This document shows, piece by piece, positions 8,770 to 16,907 of a stretch of DNA of 64,000 nucleotides. Every line of letters starts with the position of its first letter. Position 1 is the first letter of the stretch. Source of the DNA: JBBATK01 sp044228685 (GTDB lineage: Bacteria; Bacteroidota; Ignavibacteria; Kapaibacteriales; NICIL-2); NCBI GenBank assembly GCA_044228685.1, contig JBGAUL010000019.1, positions 1 to 64,000 of the forward strand, written 5' to 3'. Position numbers and translations under genes: made by a program. Under the pieces are notes generated by a model, which made no database searches, was not told where the DNA came from, and saw only the letters and a program-made list of their open reading frames with translations.

Positions 8770-11004
8770 ATGATACAATCATCCGAGCCAAACGACAATC
8801 CCGCACTGGAGCGTGCGCATGAAATACTTGAGGGAGTATTTGGATACAGCGAATTTCGTCTGGAGCAAGAACGCGTTATCGAGCGAGTGCTCGCGCAAGA
8901 AGATGTGTTGGTGCTGATGCCAACCGGCGGAGGGAAGTCATTGTGTTATCAAATTCCTGCACTGTGTCTCGACGGACTCAGCATCGTCATTTCTCCACTC
9001 ATCGCACTGATGAAAGATCAAGTCGATGCTCTTCGACTCAACGGAGTTGAAGCACGCTACCTGAATTCCAGTCTTAGCTTAGGCGAACAACAAATCGTCA
9101 TCAACGAAGCTGAGAGCGGTCAGCTCAAACTCCTCTACGTCGCACCGGAGCGAATCTTTGCCGATGGATTTATCAGTTGGTTGCGGACGATGTCCATTGC
9201 GTTGATTGCGATCGATGAAGCGCATTGTATTTCGCACTGGGGACACGACTTCCGGCCCGAGTACTTACGTCTGCAACGATTAAAAAGCTATTTCCCCGAC
9301 ACTCCGCTTATCGCCCTCACGGCAACTGCCGATGCCCAGACGCGCTTGGATATCATGGAGAAGCTCAATATCCCGTCGCACAATGTTTTCGTGTCATCGT
9401 TTAACCGCGCCAACATCCGCTACTTCATCGAAGCTAAACGCAATGCTATGATGCGTATCGTTCGCATTCTACAGCAGAGGCGGGGAGAGAGTTGTATTAT
9501 CTACACACTGACAAGACAAAGCGCCGAAGATATTGCGCTTAGATTGTGCGCAGACGGATTGGAAGCGCTGGCCTATCATGCAGGACTCGACACTGAGCTT
9601 CGCAAGCAACGTCAGGAAGCTTTCGTCAAAGACGAAGTAAAAATCATGTGCGCGACTATCGCGTTTGGAATGGGTATCGACAAATCAAATGTGCGATGCA
9701 TCATTCATCATGATTTGCCGAAGAATATTGAGAGTTATTATCAAGAGACCGGTCGTGCCGGACGTGACGGATTGCCCAGCGACGTGTTTCTACTCTACAG
9801 CGCCGGCGATATCATGCGCTTACGCTCGATGTGCGAGATACCGGGCAACGAAGAGCAAACGCGCATCATGCTGCGCAAGCTTCAGAGTATGTCTGACTTT
9901 GCCGAAGCGCGCACTTGTCGACGTCAGTGGCTTTTGTCCTACTTCGGCGAAGAATACACGCCACCCTGTAATTCATGTGATGTATGTCTCAATGCCGAAG
10001 AACTCGAAGACTGCACCACACCGTCGCTCAAGATTTTCTCTGCCATCACGCGACTACGTGAACGCTTCGGTGTTGGTTATGTAATTGACGTGCTGCGCGG
10101 CACCGAAGCTGTGAAGCTCGAACATCGCAATCTTCCTACCTATGGCGTCGGCAAAGATCATAGTGTCGCTACATGGCGTCGTTGGACGCGTGAGCTCATT
10201 GCCAGAGGTTATATCAAGAGCATAGGTGATCGCTATCCGGTGTTGACCTTGACAGATTCTGCGAAGGCTGTTTTGTTCCAGGGTGAGAAGGTCATGTTGT
10301 CTGTGGAGCGCGCAGCATCAGTCGAGGATGATTATCAATCAGCACCACCCAAGCTGCGTGGTGGACTCGAGCCGATGGACCAACAACTCTTCGAAGAGTT
10401 GCGCGACTTGCGGCGCATTCTTGCTGCACAGGCAGGAGTTCCTCCATTCATTGTGATGTCAGATGCAACCCTGCAAGCGCTGGCGCAGATACGTCCGGGA
10501 GACATGCCTAGCCTGCGCGCCGTTCCGGGCTTTGGAGATGTGAAGACACGGCGTTACGGACGTGAGATCATCGAGAGTATCCAGCGCTATTGTCATGCGA
10601 AAGGACTCACGACCACAACCACCACAACCGTTTCATCACGCAGTACTGAGGGTCCGACGCGAAAGAGTGCACGTACATCAATCGCGCAGCGAAACGACAC
10701 AAAAGAAACCAGTTTCTTGCTCTATAACTCAGGTCATTCGATTGAGCAGATCGCCGACATGCGCAAATTGAATGCATCAACGATTGAGGGTCACCTAGCG
10801 CACTATGTGTATGTGGGCAAGTTGAGTCTAGACAAATTTGTAGATGCAAAAACATCCGATGCCATTCGCGTCAAGCTGCCCAAAGACCTTGGCGCTGATT
10901 CAGCACTGCGGCCTATCCGTGACGCGTTGGGGGAACAGTATAGCTACATGCAGATTCGCATGGTTATCGCTGACGAATTGCATCGTCAGTCAAAAACAAA
11001 GTAG
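8770..11004 (+). CDS. recQ: ATP-dependent DNA helicase RecQ
   Basis: The 744 residues hold a complete RecQ layout. The SF2 helicase core has Walker A PTGGGKS (residues 51-57), DEAH at AIDEAHCISHWGHDFRPEY, and QETGRAGRDG as motif VI. A zinc site CRRQWLLSYFGEEYTPPCNSCDVC follows, then an RQC winged helix (ITRLRERFGVGYVIDVLRG) and an HRDC domain (QQLFEELRDLRRILAAQAGVPPF). A Thr-rich linker (seven Thr around the GLTTTTTT stretch) leads to a C-terminal helix-turn-helix extension (SIEQIADMRKLNASTIEGHLAHYV) of the type found in many Bacteroidota RecQ proteins. It unwinds DNA in repair and recombination. It begins 125 bases after prfC and is probably expressed separately. Confidence 0.97.
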   Translation: MIQSSEPNDNPALERAHEILEGVFGYSEFRLEQERVIERVLAQEDVLVLMPTGGGKSLCYQIPALCLDGLSIVISPLIALMKDQVDALRLNGVEARYLNSSLSLGEQQIVINEAESGQLKLLYVAPERIFADGFISWLRTMSIALIAIDEAHCISHWGHDFRPEYLRLQRLKSYFPDTPLIALTATADAQTRLDIMEKLNIPSHNVFVSSFNRANIRYFIEAKRNAMMRIVRILQQRRGESCIIYTLTRQSAEDIALRLCADGLEALAYHAGLDTELRKQRQEAFVKDEVKIMCATIAFGMGIDKSNVRCIIHHDLPKNIESYYQETGRAGRDGLPSDVFLLYSAGDIMRLRSMCEIPGNEEQTRIMLRKLQSMSDFAEARTCRRQWLLSYFGEEYTPPCNSCDVCLNAEELEDCTTPSLKIFSAITRLRERFGVGYVIDVLRGTEAVKLEHRNLPTYGVGKDHSVATWRRWTRELIARGYIKSIGDRYPVLTLTDSAKAVLFQGEKVMLSVERAASVEDDYQSAPPKLRGGLEPMDQQLFEELRDLRRILAAQAGVPPFIVMSDATLQALAQIRPGDMPSLRAVPGFGDVKTRRYGREIIESIQRYCHAKGLTTTTTTTVSSRSTEGPTRKSARTSIAQRNDTKETSFLLYNSGHSIEQIADMRKLNASTIEGHLAHYVYVGKLSLDKFVDAKTSDAIRVKLPKDLGADSALRPIRDALGEQYSYMQIRMVIADELHRQSKTK

Positions 11005-11181
11005 AGTCGTTAATGTGCTCGTGAATACGGCATTGAACTAATTCACAGATGAGACTTTCGAACGCGGTTGACGGATTATCTGTTGATGCGTAATTCTACG
11101 TGATTTAGCATTCCTTGACCTATTATCTCCACGCCCTCAACTTATATTCGTGGATGTTTCATTCACTACTCACATAAGTTC

Positions 11182-11511
11182 ATGAAGAAAGTCCTATTTC
11201 TTGTAGTACTCAGTGCCATTGTTGCTTCCTGCGGCAGCTCAAAAAGTGAAACACAAAAAAATGCAACCCAAGCTGCAATTACACCTGTTGCCGCGCCTGC
11301 TATTGCTACTGAAGACCTAATGATTCAGCGCGGTCGAGTGTTGTATGAGCAGAACTGTCAGAACTGCCATAAGCTACCTGATCCTACTGCCAAGACGGAC
11401 GAAAAGTGGAAGCGCATTATGCCAATTATGGCTGCAAAGGCTAAGATTGATACACCGGCTGCAGATTCAATCAGCGCATATGTATTTGCTGTTCGTGGAG
11501 CTAATCACTAA
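11182..11511 (+). CDS. Small c-type cytochrome lipoprotein
   Basis: The 109 residues begin with a lipoprotein signal (MKKVLFLVVLSAIVASC, lipobox Cys17), then a Ser/Ala/Thr-rich spacer and a single heme-c motif CQNCH (Cys59, Cys62, His63). Met80 or Met83 in the sequence RIMPIMAAKAK could be the axial ligand. The mature part is just long enough for a minimal cytochrome c fold. It would sit anchored to a periplasm-facing membrane and carry electrons; the partner is not identifiable here. The DinB-like gene starts 15 bases downstream, so the two are probably cotranscribed. Confidence 0.85.
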   Translation: MKKVLFLVVLSAIVASCGSSKSETQKNATQAAITPVAAPAIATEDLMIQRGRVLYEQNCQNCHKLPDPTAKTDEKWKRIMPIMAAKAKIDTPAADSISAYVFAVRGANH

Positions 11512-11526
11512 ACTGAAGGTAGGCAC

Positions 11527-12033
11527 ATGTTAGCAGAGATTATTCGATCCCAATACCGCGCCGCACTCACCATGCTTCGAGAGTGTATTGTGAAATGTCC
11601 GGAAGAGAAGTGGAATGATAGTACTGACGGAAATCGTTTCTGGCATCTGAGCTATCATACTCTATTCTATACAGCATTGTATCTGTCGTCCGAAGACCAC
11701 ATGATACTCTGGCCGGGCTGTCGTCCAAATCACCAGTTTCTCGGAAAGACGGGCTGGGCTCCGGAATATGATCCGGTACAAGCGACTGTGTACACACGAG
11801 AAGAACTTCTGGACTTTGTAGAGTGGTTGTTCAAGCGCATTGATGAGAGTTGTGATGATGCTTCAACCGAGACCCCGAGTCAATTTTCGTGGATCCCGAT
11901 GTCGCGCATGGAATGCTACTTCTACAATCTTCGTCACTGCCAGCACCATTGCGGTCAGCTGCACGAACGCATCAACATATACGGCGGCGGTCGCATCGGC
12001 TGGGCCGGTATGTCTCCGATGCCCAAGTCCTAA
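11527..12033 (+). CDS. DinB-like superfamily protein
   Basis: The 168-residue protein looks like a four-helix DinB/YfiT-type metal-binding protein. Its first helix contains LAEIIRSQYRAALTMLRECI, a His-rich helix reads WHLSYHTLFYTALYL, and the final helix has HCQHHCGQLHERI; together these supply the usual three-His site. An SD-like AAGGTAGG lies just before the ATG. Family members include thiol S-transferases and damage-inducible proteins of unknown activity; I cannot choose. It probably forms a short operon with the cytochrome lipoprotein gene and ends at the hairpin 12054-12086. Confidence 0.82.
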   Translation: MLAEIIRSQYRAALTMLRECIVKCPEEKWNDSTDGNRFWHLSYHTLFYTALYLSSEDHMILWPGCRPNHQFLGKTGWAPEYDPVQATVYTREELLDFVEWLFKRIDESCDDASTETPSQFSWIPMSRMECYFYNLRHCQHHCGQLHERINIYGGGRIGWAGMSPMPKS

Positions 12034-12053
12034 TTAGCAACATATTCGAAAAC

Positions 12054-12086
12054 AAAAAAGGCCATCTCGAGTGAGTTGGCCTTTTT
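12054..12086 (+). terminator. Rho-independent terminator, probably bidirectional
   Basis: AAAAAGGCCA (12055-12064) pairs with the TTGGCCTTTTT arm (12076-12086) around a short loop, with an A-run on the left and a T-run on the right. It lies between the convergent DinB-like gene and the T9SS gene at 12140. Confidence 0.8.
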
Positions 12087-12139
12087 GCATTTATAATCTT
12101 TCAGAACGATGTCTATTCAGTCTACGACTCATCAGTGAA

Positions 12140-13036
12140 TTAGTTCTTCACAAAGTTCGCAATTGAATACTGACAAGTTGAAGTGCGAAGCAGAACGGTG
12201 TAGCTGCCTGCTGCAAGTTGCGACAAATTCAAGCGCATTGTGTTGTCGCCTGAAGAGCGAAGTCCGAGTTCCTCAACAGTGATACGCGTACCGCTTTGCG
12301 TATTGAAAAGTTCCATGACTACACGTGCTTCTGTGGCGAGATGGAAACTGACGACGGCATGTTCATCGCTCGGATTTGGATATACTGTAACGCGAGCCAG
12401 AACATCGCTGTGCGAGCTCTCGTCAGCGCTCAAGACAGTGTTCTCAGAATGATTGTCATTGTTGTTCTGTGCAGAGTTATTGATTGCACTTTCAAATGTC
12501 ATTGACGATGATGCTAGTTGGGCAGAAGCGCTCTTGTGCTCAGTCGGAGCAGCAGGAATAGCAGATTTGGAACGTACTCCCGGTGCGAGAGCTGCGCCAG
12601 GTGTAGTATTAGCACTTGTGCTTGCGAGGGTATTGCCATGCAATCCATCGCGCAGACGACATGCATAGATGACGCGCTCAAGTTCGTTGAGTTTAGAAAC
12701 GAAATCTTCGTCACCGTTGAATTTATCTGCGATCAACACGAGGTTGCGTTGGTTCTCTCCATCTTCAACTTTAAAGCTTGTGCTATAGAAGTGAAAACCC
12801 GGATGGACGATGGCAATACTTAGAGTGCCTGCAGGTATGTCTTCAAAACGATAGCTGCCATCGGCCGCAATGATTGTGCTTTGCATACCGGGCAAAGCAA
12901 AAACTGTTCCGCCATAGGGAATGTCGGTACCGGCACTGACGACATAGCCGCTGAGGCTGGTTGCCGATGCTGTGGATGACAAGATGCAGCACGTGAGTAG
13001 GGCAAGAGCAAGGACGGTATTGTGAAGCAACTTCAT
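12140..13036 (-). CDS. Secreted protein with carboxypeptidase-regulatory-like domain and T9SS type A sorting domain
   Basis: The 298 residues start with a signal peptide (KLLHNTVLALALLTCCILSSTASA). A CarboxypepD_reg-like beta-sandwich follows (SLSGYVVSAGTDIPYGGTVFALPGMQSTIIAADGSYRFEDIPAGTLSIAIVHPGF), then a short helical stretch (FVSKLNELERVIYACRL) and a low-complexity Ala/Ser/Asn linker. The last 80 residues form a T9SS sorting domain starting VTVYPNPSDEHAVVSF and ending SIANFVKN. The protein is therefore expected to be exported by Sec, then carried across the outer membrane by T9SS and anchored or released. No enzymatic domain is visible. It is divergent from the GT2 gene at 13211. Confidence 0.85.
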   Translation of the reverse strand: MKLLHNTVLALALLTCCILSSTASATSLSGYVVSAGTDIPYGGTVFALPGMQSTIIAADGSYRFEDIPAGTLSIAIVHPGFHFYSTSFKVEDGENQRNLVLIADKFNGDEDFVSKLNELERVIYACRLRDGLHGNTLASTSANTTPGAALAPGVRSKSAIPAAPTEHKSASAQLASSSMTFESAINNSAQNNNDNHSENTVLSADESSHSDVLARVTVYPNPSDEHAVVSFHLATEARVVMELFNTQSGTRITVEELGLRSSGDNTMRLNLSQLAAGSYTVLLRTSTCQYSIANFVKN

Positions 13037-13210
13037 GTGAACTCCAAATCTGTGATCAATACATCAAAGGGGCCGAAGAGCACCGGGCCATTCATGCGCT
13101 GTCAAAATACAAGCTTTGTGACTTGGTGCGTCGGGCAAAAAGTTGTCGAAGTGTTAAATCTGCTGGCTTGATTCGCTGTGTAAATTGCGGCATCATCAAT
13201 CTCGAGCATC

Positions 13211-13972
13211 GTGAAGCTTCCACTGTCCATCTGCATCATCGCTTATAATGAGGAGAAAAATCTTCAGCGACTTCTGCCACAAATCCAGTCGCTGGGAGCT
13301 GAGATTGTCGTTATTGATGCGCAATCAAGCGATAGAACTGTCGAAATAGCCCGACAATACGGCGCCACGATCTACACTGAAGAGTGGCGTGGCTTCGTTG
13401 CGCAAAAGCAATTAGCTCTCGATAAATGCACCCAGCCTTGGATTCTCATGCTGGATTGTGACGAGCTGCCGGACGAACGATTGCTGCAATCCATTGCTGC
13501 TTGCGTCAAACGCACGGATATCAATGCCGGCGAATTGCGACGTCAGACGGTTTATCTGGGTCGCACTCTGCGTCATGCTTGGCAACCCGACCGACACATT
13601 CGCTTAGTGCATCGCGCCGTGCATCCACACATCGTTGGACATAACGGACATGATCGTCTCGAACTCGATCCCTGCACACCGCTTGCGCTCGAAGGGACCT
13701 TGCTGCATTACTCCTACCGCGACATCCGACATCATTTTGAAAAGACCATCTTCTATGCACGTTTAGGAGCCGACGATTACACGAAGAGGGGAATTCGATT
13801 TTCGCTCCTCAACCTCATCATCAATCCTGTCATAGCCTTCATAAAACTCTACATCATCCGCAAAGCCTTTCTCGATGGCATACCCGGCTTGCTTGCCGGT
13901 CTCAGTACTTGGCTCCACGTGTTCTTGAAATATGCTATGCTTTGGGAAGCAGAACTGAAAGCAAAGAACTAA
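13211..13972 (+). CDS. Glycosyltransferase family 2, WaaE/KdtX-like
   Basis: The protein (253 residues) opens with LSICIIAYNEEKNLQRLLPQI, followed by VVIDAQSSDRTVEIARQYGA and the metal motif MLDCDELPDE. The WRGFVAQKQLALDKCTQPWILMLDCDE region and the C-terminal amphipathic helices (SLLNLIINPVIAFIKLYII, GIPGLLAGLSTWLHVFLKYAML) are characteristic of the WaaE-type GT2 enzymes that extend the LPS inner core. Location is the cytoplasmic face of the inner membrane. It stands apart from the main glycan operon, alone between two T9SS-related loci. The fold is certain; the LPS-core role is by family resemblance. Confidence 0.9.
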   Translation: MKLPLSICIIAYNEEKNLQRLLPQIQSLGAEIVVIDAQSSDRTVEIARQYGATIYTEEWRGFVAQKQLALDKCTQPWILMLDCDELPDERLLQSIAACVKRTDINAGELRRQTVYLGRTLRHAWQPDRHIRLVHRAVHPHIVGHNGHDRLELDPCTPLALEGTLLHYSYRDIRHHFEKTIFYARLGADDYTKRGIRFSLLNLIINPVIAFIKLYIIRKAFLDGIPGLLAGLSTWLHVFLKYAMLWEAELKAKN

Positions 13973-14128
13973 TCTATCTGACTGTGATCGTAAGAGACTC
14001 GTGTCGGCGATAAGGTTACACTGAAAAAAAATCTCCGTGGCATGTAATACATTTCTGCGCCACGTCTCCTACTGCAAGTGATAGACCCAGCTCTACATGC
14101 AGTACGCAAGAAACCCGACTCGAAATCA

Positions 14129-14689
14129 ATGAATGAAGCCGAAAAAAGAAGTGAATTCCTTCGGGTTTTCAAACCAATTCAATCCAGACTTGAACGCTTC
14201 GTGATTGTGCTCACACGTAATCGCAGCGATGCCGAAGATGTGATGAGCGAAACGATCTTGAGAAGCTATGAGAGCTTTGAGTCGATTCGAGATAGTCAGG
14301 CCTTGCTTGCATATATGTTCAGCACAGCCACACGTCTACACCGACGTCGTCGCGCTCGTGATGAGAGAATTGAGTTTTCCGACGCGGACATGAGCGAGCT
14401 CTGTCACTCTCGCGAAGCAGATCCCGAAACTCTAGCCGACGTCAATATTCTCATGTCAGCCCTCGACGCAATTCCCGATTACATGCGCGAAGCCTTCGTG
14501 CTCAGTGAGTTGGTTGGTCTGCAAGACAAAGAAATAGCAAGCATCCAAGGCTGCAGCATCACGAACGTTCGCGTCAGAATATTTAGAACGAAACAACGCC
14601 TGAGAAAAGTGCTTGGCGTTAGAAGCGAAGTGAAGAAAGTAACTGTATCCGAACCCTCTATTTCCGGAGCCGAGAATGATAAACACTGA
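14129..14689 (+). CDS. ECF-type RNA polymerase sigma factor
   Basis: From the ATG at 14129 the protein has 186 residues (a GTG at 14078 would add 17 residues that do not look like part of the fold). Region 2 is visible in VIVLTRNRSDAEDVMSETILRSYESFESI, with YMFSTATRLHRRRRARDERIEF after it. Region 4 is MSALDAIPDYMREAFVLSELVGLQDKEIASIQGCSITNVRVRIFRTKQRLRKVLG, a clear helix-turn-helix. The gene overlaps the next one, which encodes a single-pass membrane protein, by 14 bases; that is the usual arrangement of an ECF sigma factor and its anti-sigma factor. The regulon is unknown, though the neighbour suggests envelope or secretion stress. Confidence 0.92.
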   Translation: MNEAEKRSEFLRVFKPIQSRLERFVIVLTRNRSDAEDVMSETILRSYESFESIRDSQALLAYMFSTATRLHRRRRARDERIEFSDADMSELCHSREADPETLADVNILMSALDAIPDYMREAFVLSELVGLQDKEIASIQGCSITNVRVRIFRTKQRLRKVLGVRSEVKKVTVSEPSISGAENDKH

Positions 14690-16814
14690 TTCAAATCTTG
14701 AAACATCGTTGAGAGCATTTGCTTCGCTCGAGTTCAGAGAGTTAGTCGATAATACTAGGCTCGATCAGCTGCTGAACTCAAACAAGCGCTTTGAAGGAGA
14801 TTACTCCGCAGCGACAGCACCACAGCCAAACGTACTGGGAGCAATTTTTGCCAATGCATCAAGAAGCGCTATGGCTCTCGTGGGTGGCGTCGGAATCGTT
14901 AGCATCGCAGCTTTGGTCTTCGGCGTCCTTTATATCAGTGATCCGCAACCCGGCACCGGACTTGCAGCAGCGCGAAACTGGATGCTCACTGTGCTGGGAC
15001 AAGAAAAGTCCGGTAGCATGCTACGTGTACAACGCGCGATACCAATCATTAATCTTAGTCCGGAGGAGTGTCGTGGATTGAATATCAATCCATACCCGGA
15101 CTCCTTGGTTTACAGATTTGATACGCCATTGATTTCCGAGAAGACGATGCATCCGGCAGTGGAGGAGATAATTCATCGAGTGCGCCGACAAGTCTCGGCA
15201 CTTGGTTATGATACAATCTCGCAGTCGACGAGAGTGCATCAAGAACTGACAATCAGTGCTGTTGAGAAGAGCGCTCGTGAGTCAAAGCTCGATTCACCGC
15301 GTCTCGGGCAGACTAAGCGAGTTGGGTTCAATTTCCATGTGCTATCTCCAAGTGCGGCAAACGCGCCATCCGTCACGAGAGACATTCTCTTTGCCGATGT
15401 GTACGAAAACGACGAAGGGCAGCGACCCATCCGTCGAACAGCAACCAGCTTCGACGATGACAAACACGATTGGCGAGCAGTTGCATCGCTACGTCAAGAA
15501 CGAATGCTCAATGATATCAATTTGGAAAAAGACTCTTTCGACCTTGGCTCGTCGCTTAGCATGCCCATACGCTTGGACAAAGAAGTCTATTTGCACAAAG
15601 CCTTGATGCTGCGTTTGAAAGTGCACAGCAAAGGACAAGAGATCGTTGTGCTCTACACCGCGCTTCCGTCGTCAGCGCTTCTTGAGAAATTGACACCGGA
15701 GCATCGAGCGTACGTTGAACAATCACTAAAACAACTTGACCGCCTGAGCTACGATCAAGAGTCGCTGCATCCACTGCCCGGAGAATACGGCAGCAAAGTG
15801 ATGAATGACATTGCAACGAAAGATGTGCTGCCGTCAATGTTGGAATTGGAACGAGCGGACCTCAAGAACTTATCAATGACTGCCAGCGATTCTACGCTTG
15901 AGTTTGACATGCTTTGTCTGCACCTTCCGCAGAAAGAAGTGTCGCCGAGTGATCATGCTAGCAAGCAACTCGCAGAACACGGATTCAATGTGCAGCATAA
16001 GTTCGTCTACAAGCGACATTTCAAAGTGTTTAGCGCGAGCATGCGCGATGTTGAGTACAGTCTTGTTCCGGCGCGCTCCTTTGTCAAAGAGTACGCCGAT
16101 GATGAGCAAATCAATCTTGATGAGTTGCCGCAGAACTTGCCTTTGTGTTTTATATCAAAAGCCTATTTCGTCACGAGGTCAGTTGCAGGTTTGATACAAG
16201 ACACAGCCTTGATGCTTAACATTCACGATAACATCGAGTCTCCGTTCTTCCAACGCGATAACATTTCGACGCCATGGAATGCACAGTACGATCGCAGTCT
16301 GCAGCAATTGGTTCCGTTTCGCTACACCATGCACACGAAGTATGCAACAGACAAGCATGTAGTCGTGCTGTGGTTTCGCGCATCGCCAGCACTCGCAAAG
16401 GCACTGCCTCAGCGCTATGGAACTATTCTTTCACAGGATTTAGCCGCTGAATCTGCGATGCAGAGCAACGAATCGAATGCTGCAGAGATTTGTACTGAGC
16501 GAGCAGAGATGCCGACGATTCTCAATCCTTGCATGCGCACTTCCGAGCTGATCAAGCAACTTCAGATTCGACCCAATCCGGTGCGTAGAGAGTTATGGGT
16601 TTCCTTTGATCTTGTTCAAGCCAGCGACATTCAGTACCAACTGTTTAGTCTGAGCGGGACGGAAGTCAAATTGAATCCGGCTCAGACGAACTACCCGGCC
16701 GGTCATGTCGAACAGCACTTCGATCTTCCTCAGTGTAGTGAAGGAATATACGAGCTGACGATTAGGAACTCCGCCGGAGTTGCCTTGCATTGGATGCTGA
16801 TGATACAGCGATAA
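14676..16814 (+). CDS. Single-pass membrane protein with periplasmic domain and T9SS-like C-terminus; candidate anti-sigma factor
   Basis: The 712 residues comprise a short cytosolic N-terminus (about 1-63, helical: LRAFASLEFRELVDNTRLDQLLNSNKRF), one membrane helix (about 65-87, SAMALVGGVGIVSIAALVFGVLYI), and a large extracytoplasmic part. The latter includes LSPEECRGLNINPYPDSLVYRFDTPL and a long region of no recognised fold. The final 90 residues (IRPNPVRRELWVSFDL to LHWMLMIQR) look like a T9SS type A sorting domain. Overlap with the ECF sigma gene and the topology make it a probable anti-sigma factor or sensor, although no standard anti-sigma zinc motif (HxxxCxxC) is present. There is no cleavable signal peptide, so a sorting domain on this protein is odd. 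The function is inference. Confidence 0.75.
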   Translation: MINTDSNLETSLRAFASLEFRELVDNTRLDQLLNSNKRFEGDYSAATAPQPNVLGAIFANASRSAMALVGGVGIVSIAALVFGVLYISDPQPGTGLAAARNWMLTVLGQEKSGSMLRVQRAIPIINLSPEECRGLNINPYPDSLVYRFDTPLISEKTMHPAVEEIIHRVRRQVSALGYDTISQSTRVHQELTISAVEKSARESKLDSPRLGQTKRVGFNFHVLSPSAANAPSVTRDILFADVYENDEGQRPIRRTATSFDDDKHDWRAVASLRQERMLNDINLEKDSFDLGSSLSMPIRLDKEVYLHKALMLRLKVHSKGQEIVVLYTALPSSALLEKLTPEHRAYVEQSLKQLDRLSYDQESLHPLPGEYGSKVMNDIATKDVLPSMLELERADLKNLSMTASDSTLEFDMLCLHLPQKEVSPSDHASKQLAEHGFNVQHKFVYKRHFKVFSASMRDVEYSLVPARSFVKEYADDEQINLDELPQNLPLCFISKAYFVTRSVAGLIQDTALMLNIHDNIESPFFQRDNISTPWNAQYDRSLQQLVPFRYTMHTKYATDKHVVVLWFRASPALAKALPQRYGTILSQDLAAESAMQSNESNAAEICTERAEMPTILNPCMRTSELIKQLQIRPNPVRRELWVSFDLVQASDIQYQLFSLSGTEVKLNPAQTNYPAGHVEQHFDLPQCSEGIYELTIRNSAGVALHWMLMIQR

Positions 16815-16839
16815 TGTTTCATGGATGCTACAAAGCACA

Positions 16840-16872
16840 ACACCGTCGCGACGATCCCTGTCGCGACGGTGT
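16840..16872. repeat. Perfect 12-bp inverted repeat between convergent genes
   Basis: ACACCGTCGCGA (16840-16851) is repeated in inverse at 16861-16872 around a nine-base loop. It lies between two convergent genes and is a likely transcription-ending hairpin, but neither side has a T-run, so a protein-binding site is also possible. Confidence 0.7.
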
Positions 16873-16907
16873 GAGTGTGTGTGGAGTGGTATGCGACCAA
16901 CACATGT

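Noticed and set aside
14078..14128. GTG start extending the sigma factor by 17 codons
   Set aside because: The extra residues (IDPALHAVRKKPDSKS) do not fit sigma region 2 and the ATG at 14129 gives a normal ECF length.
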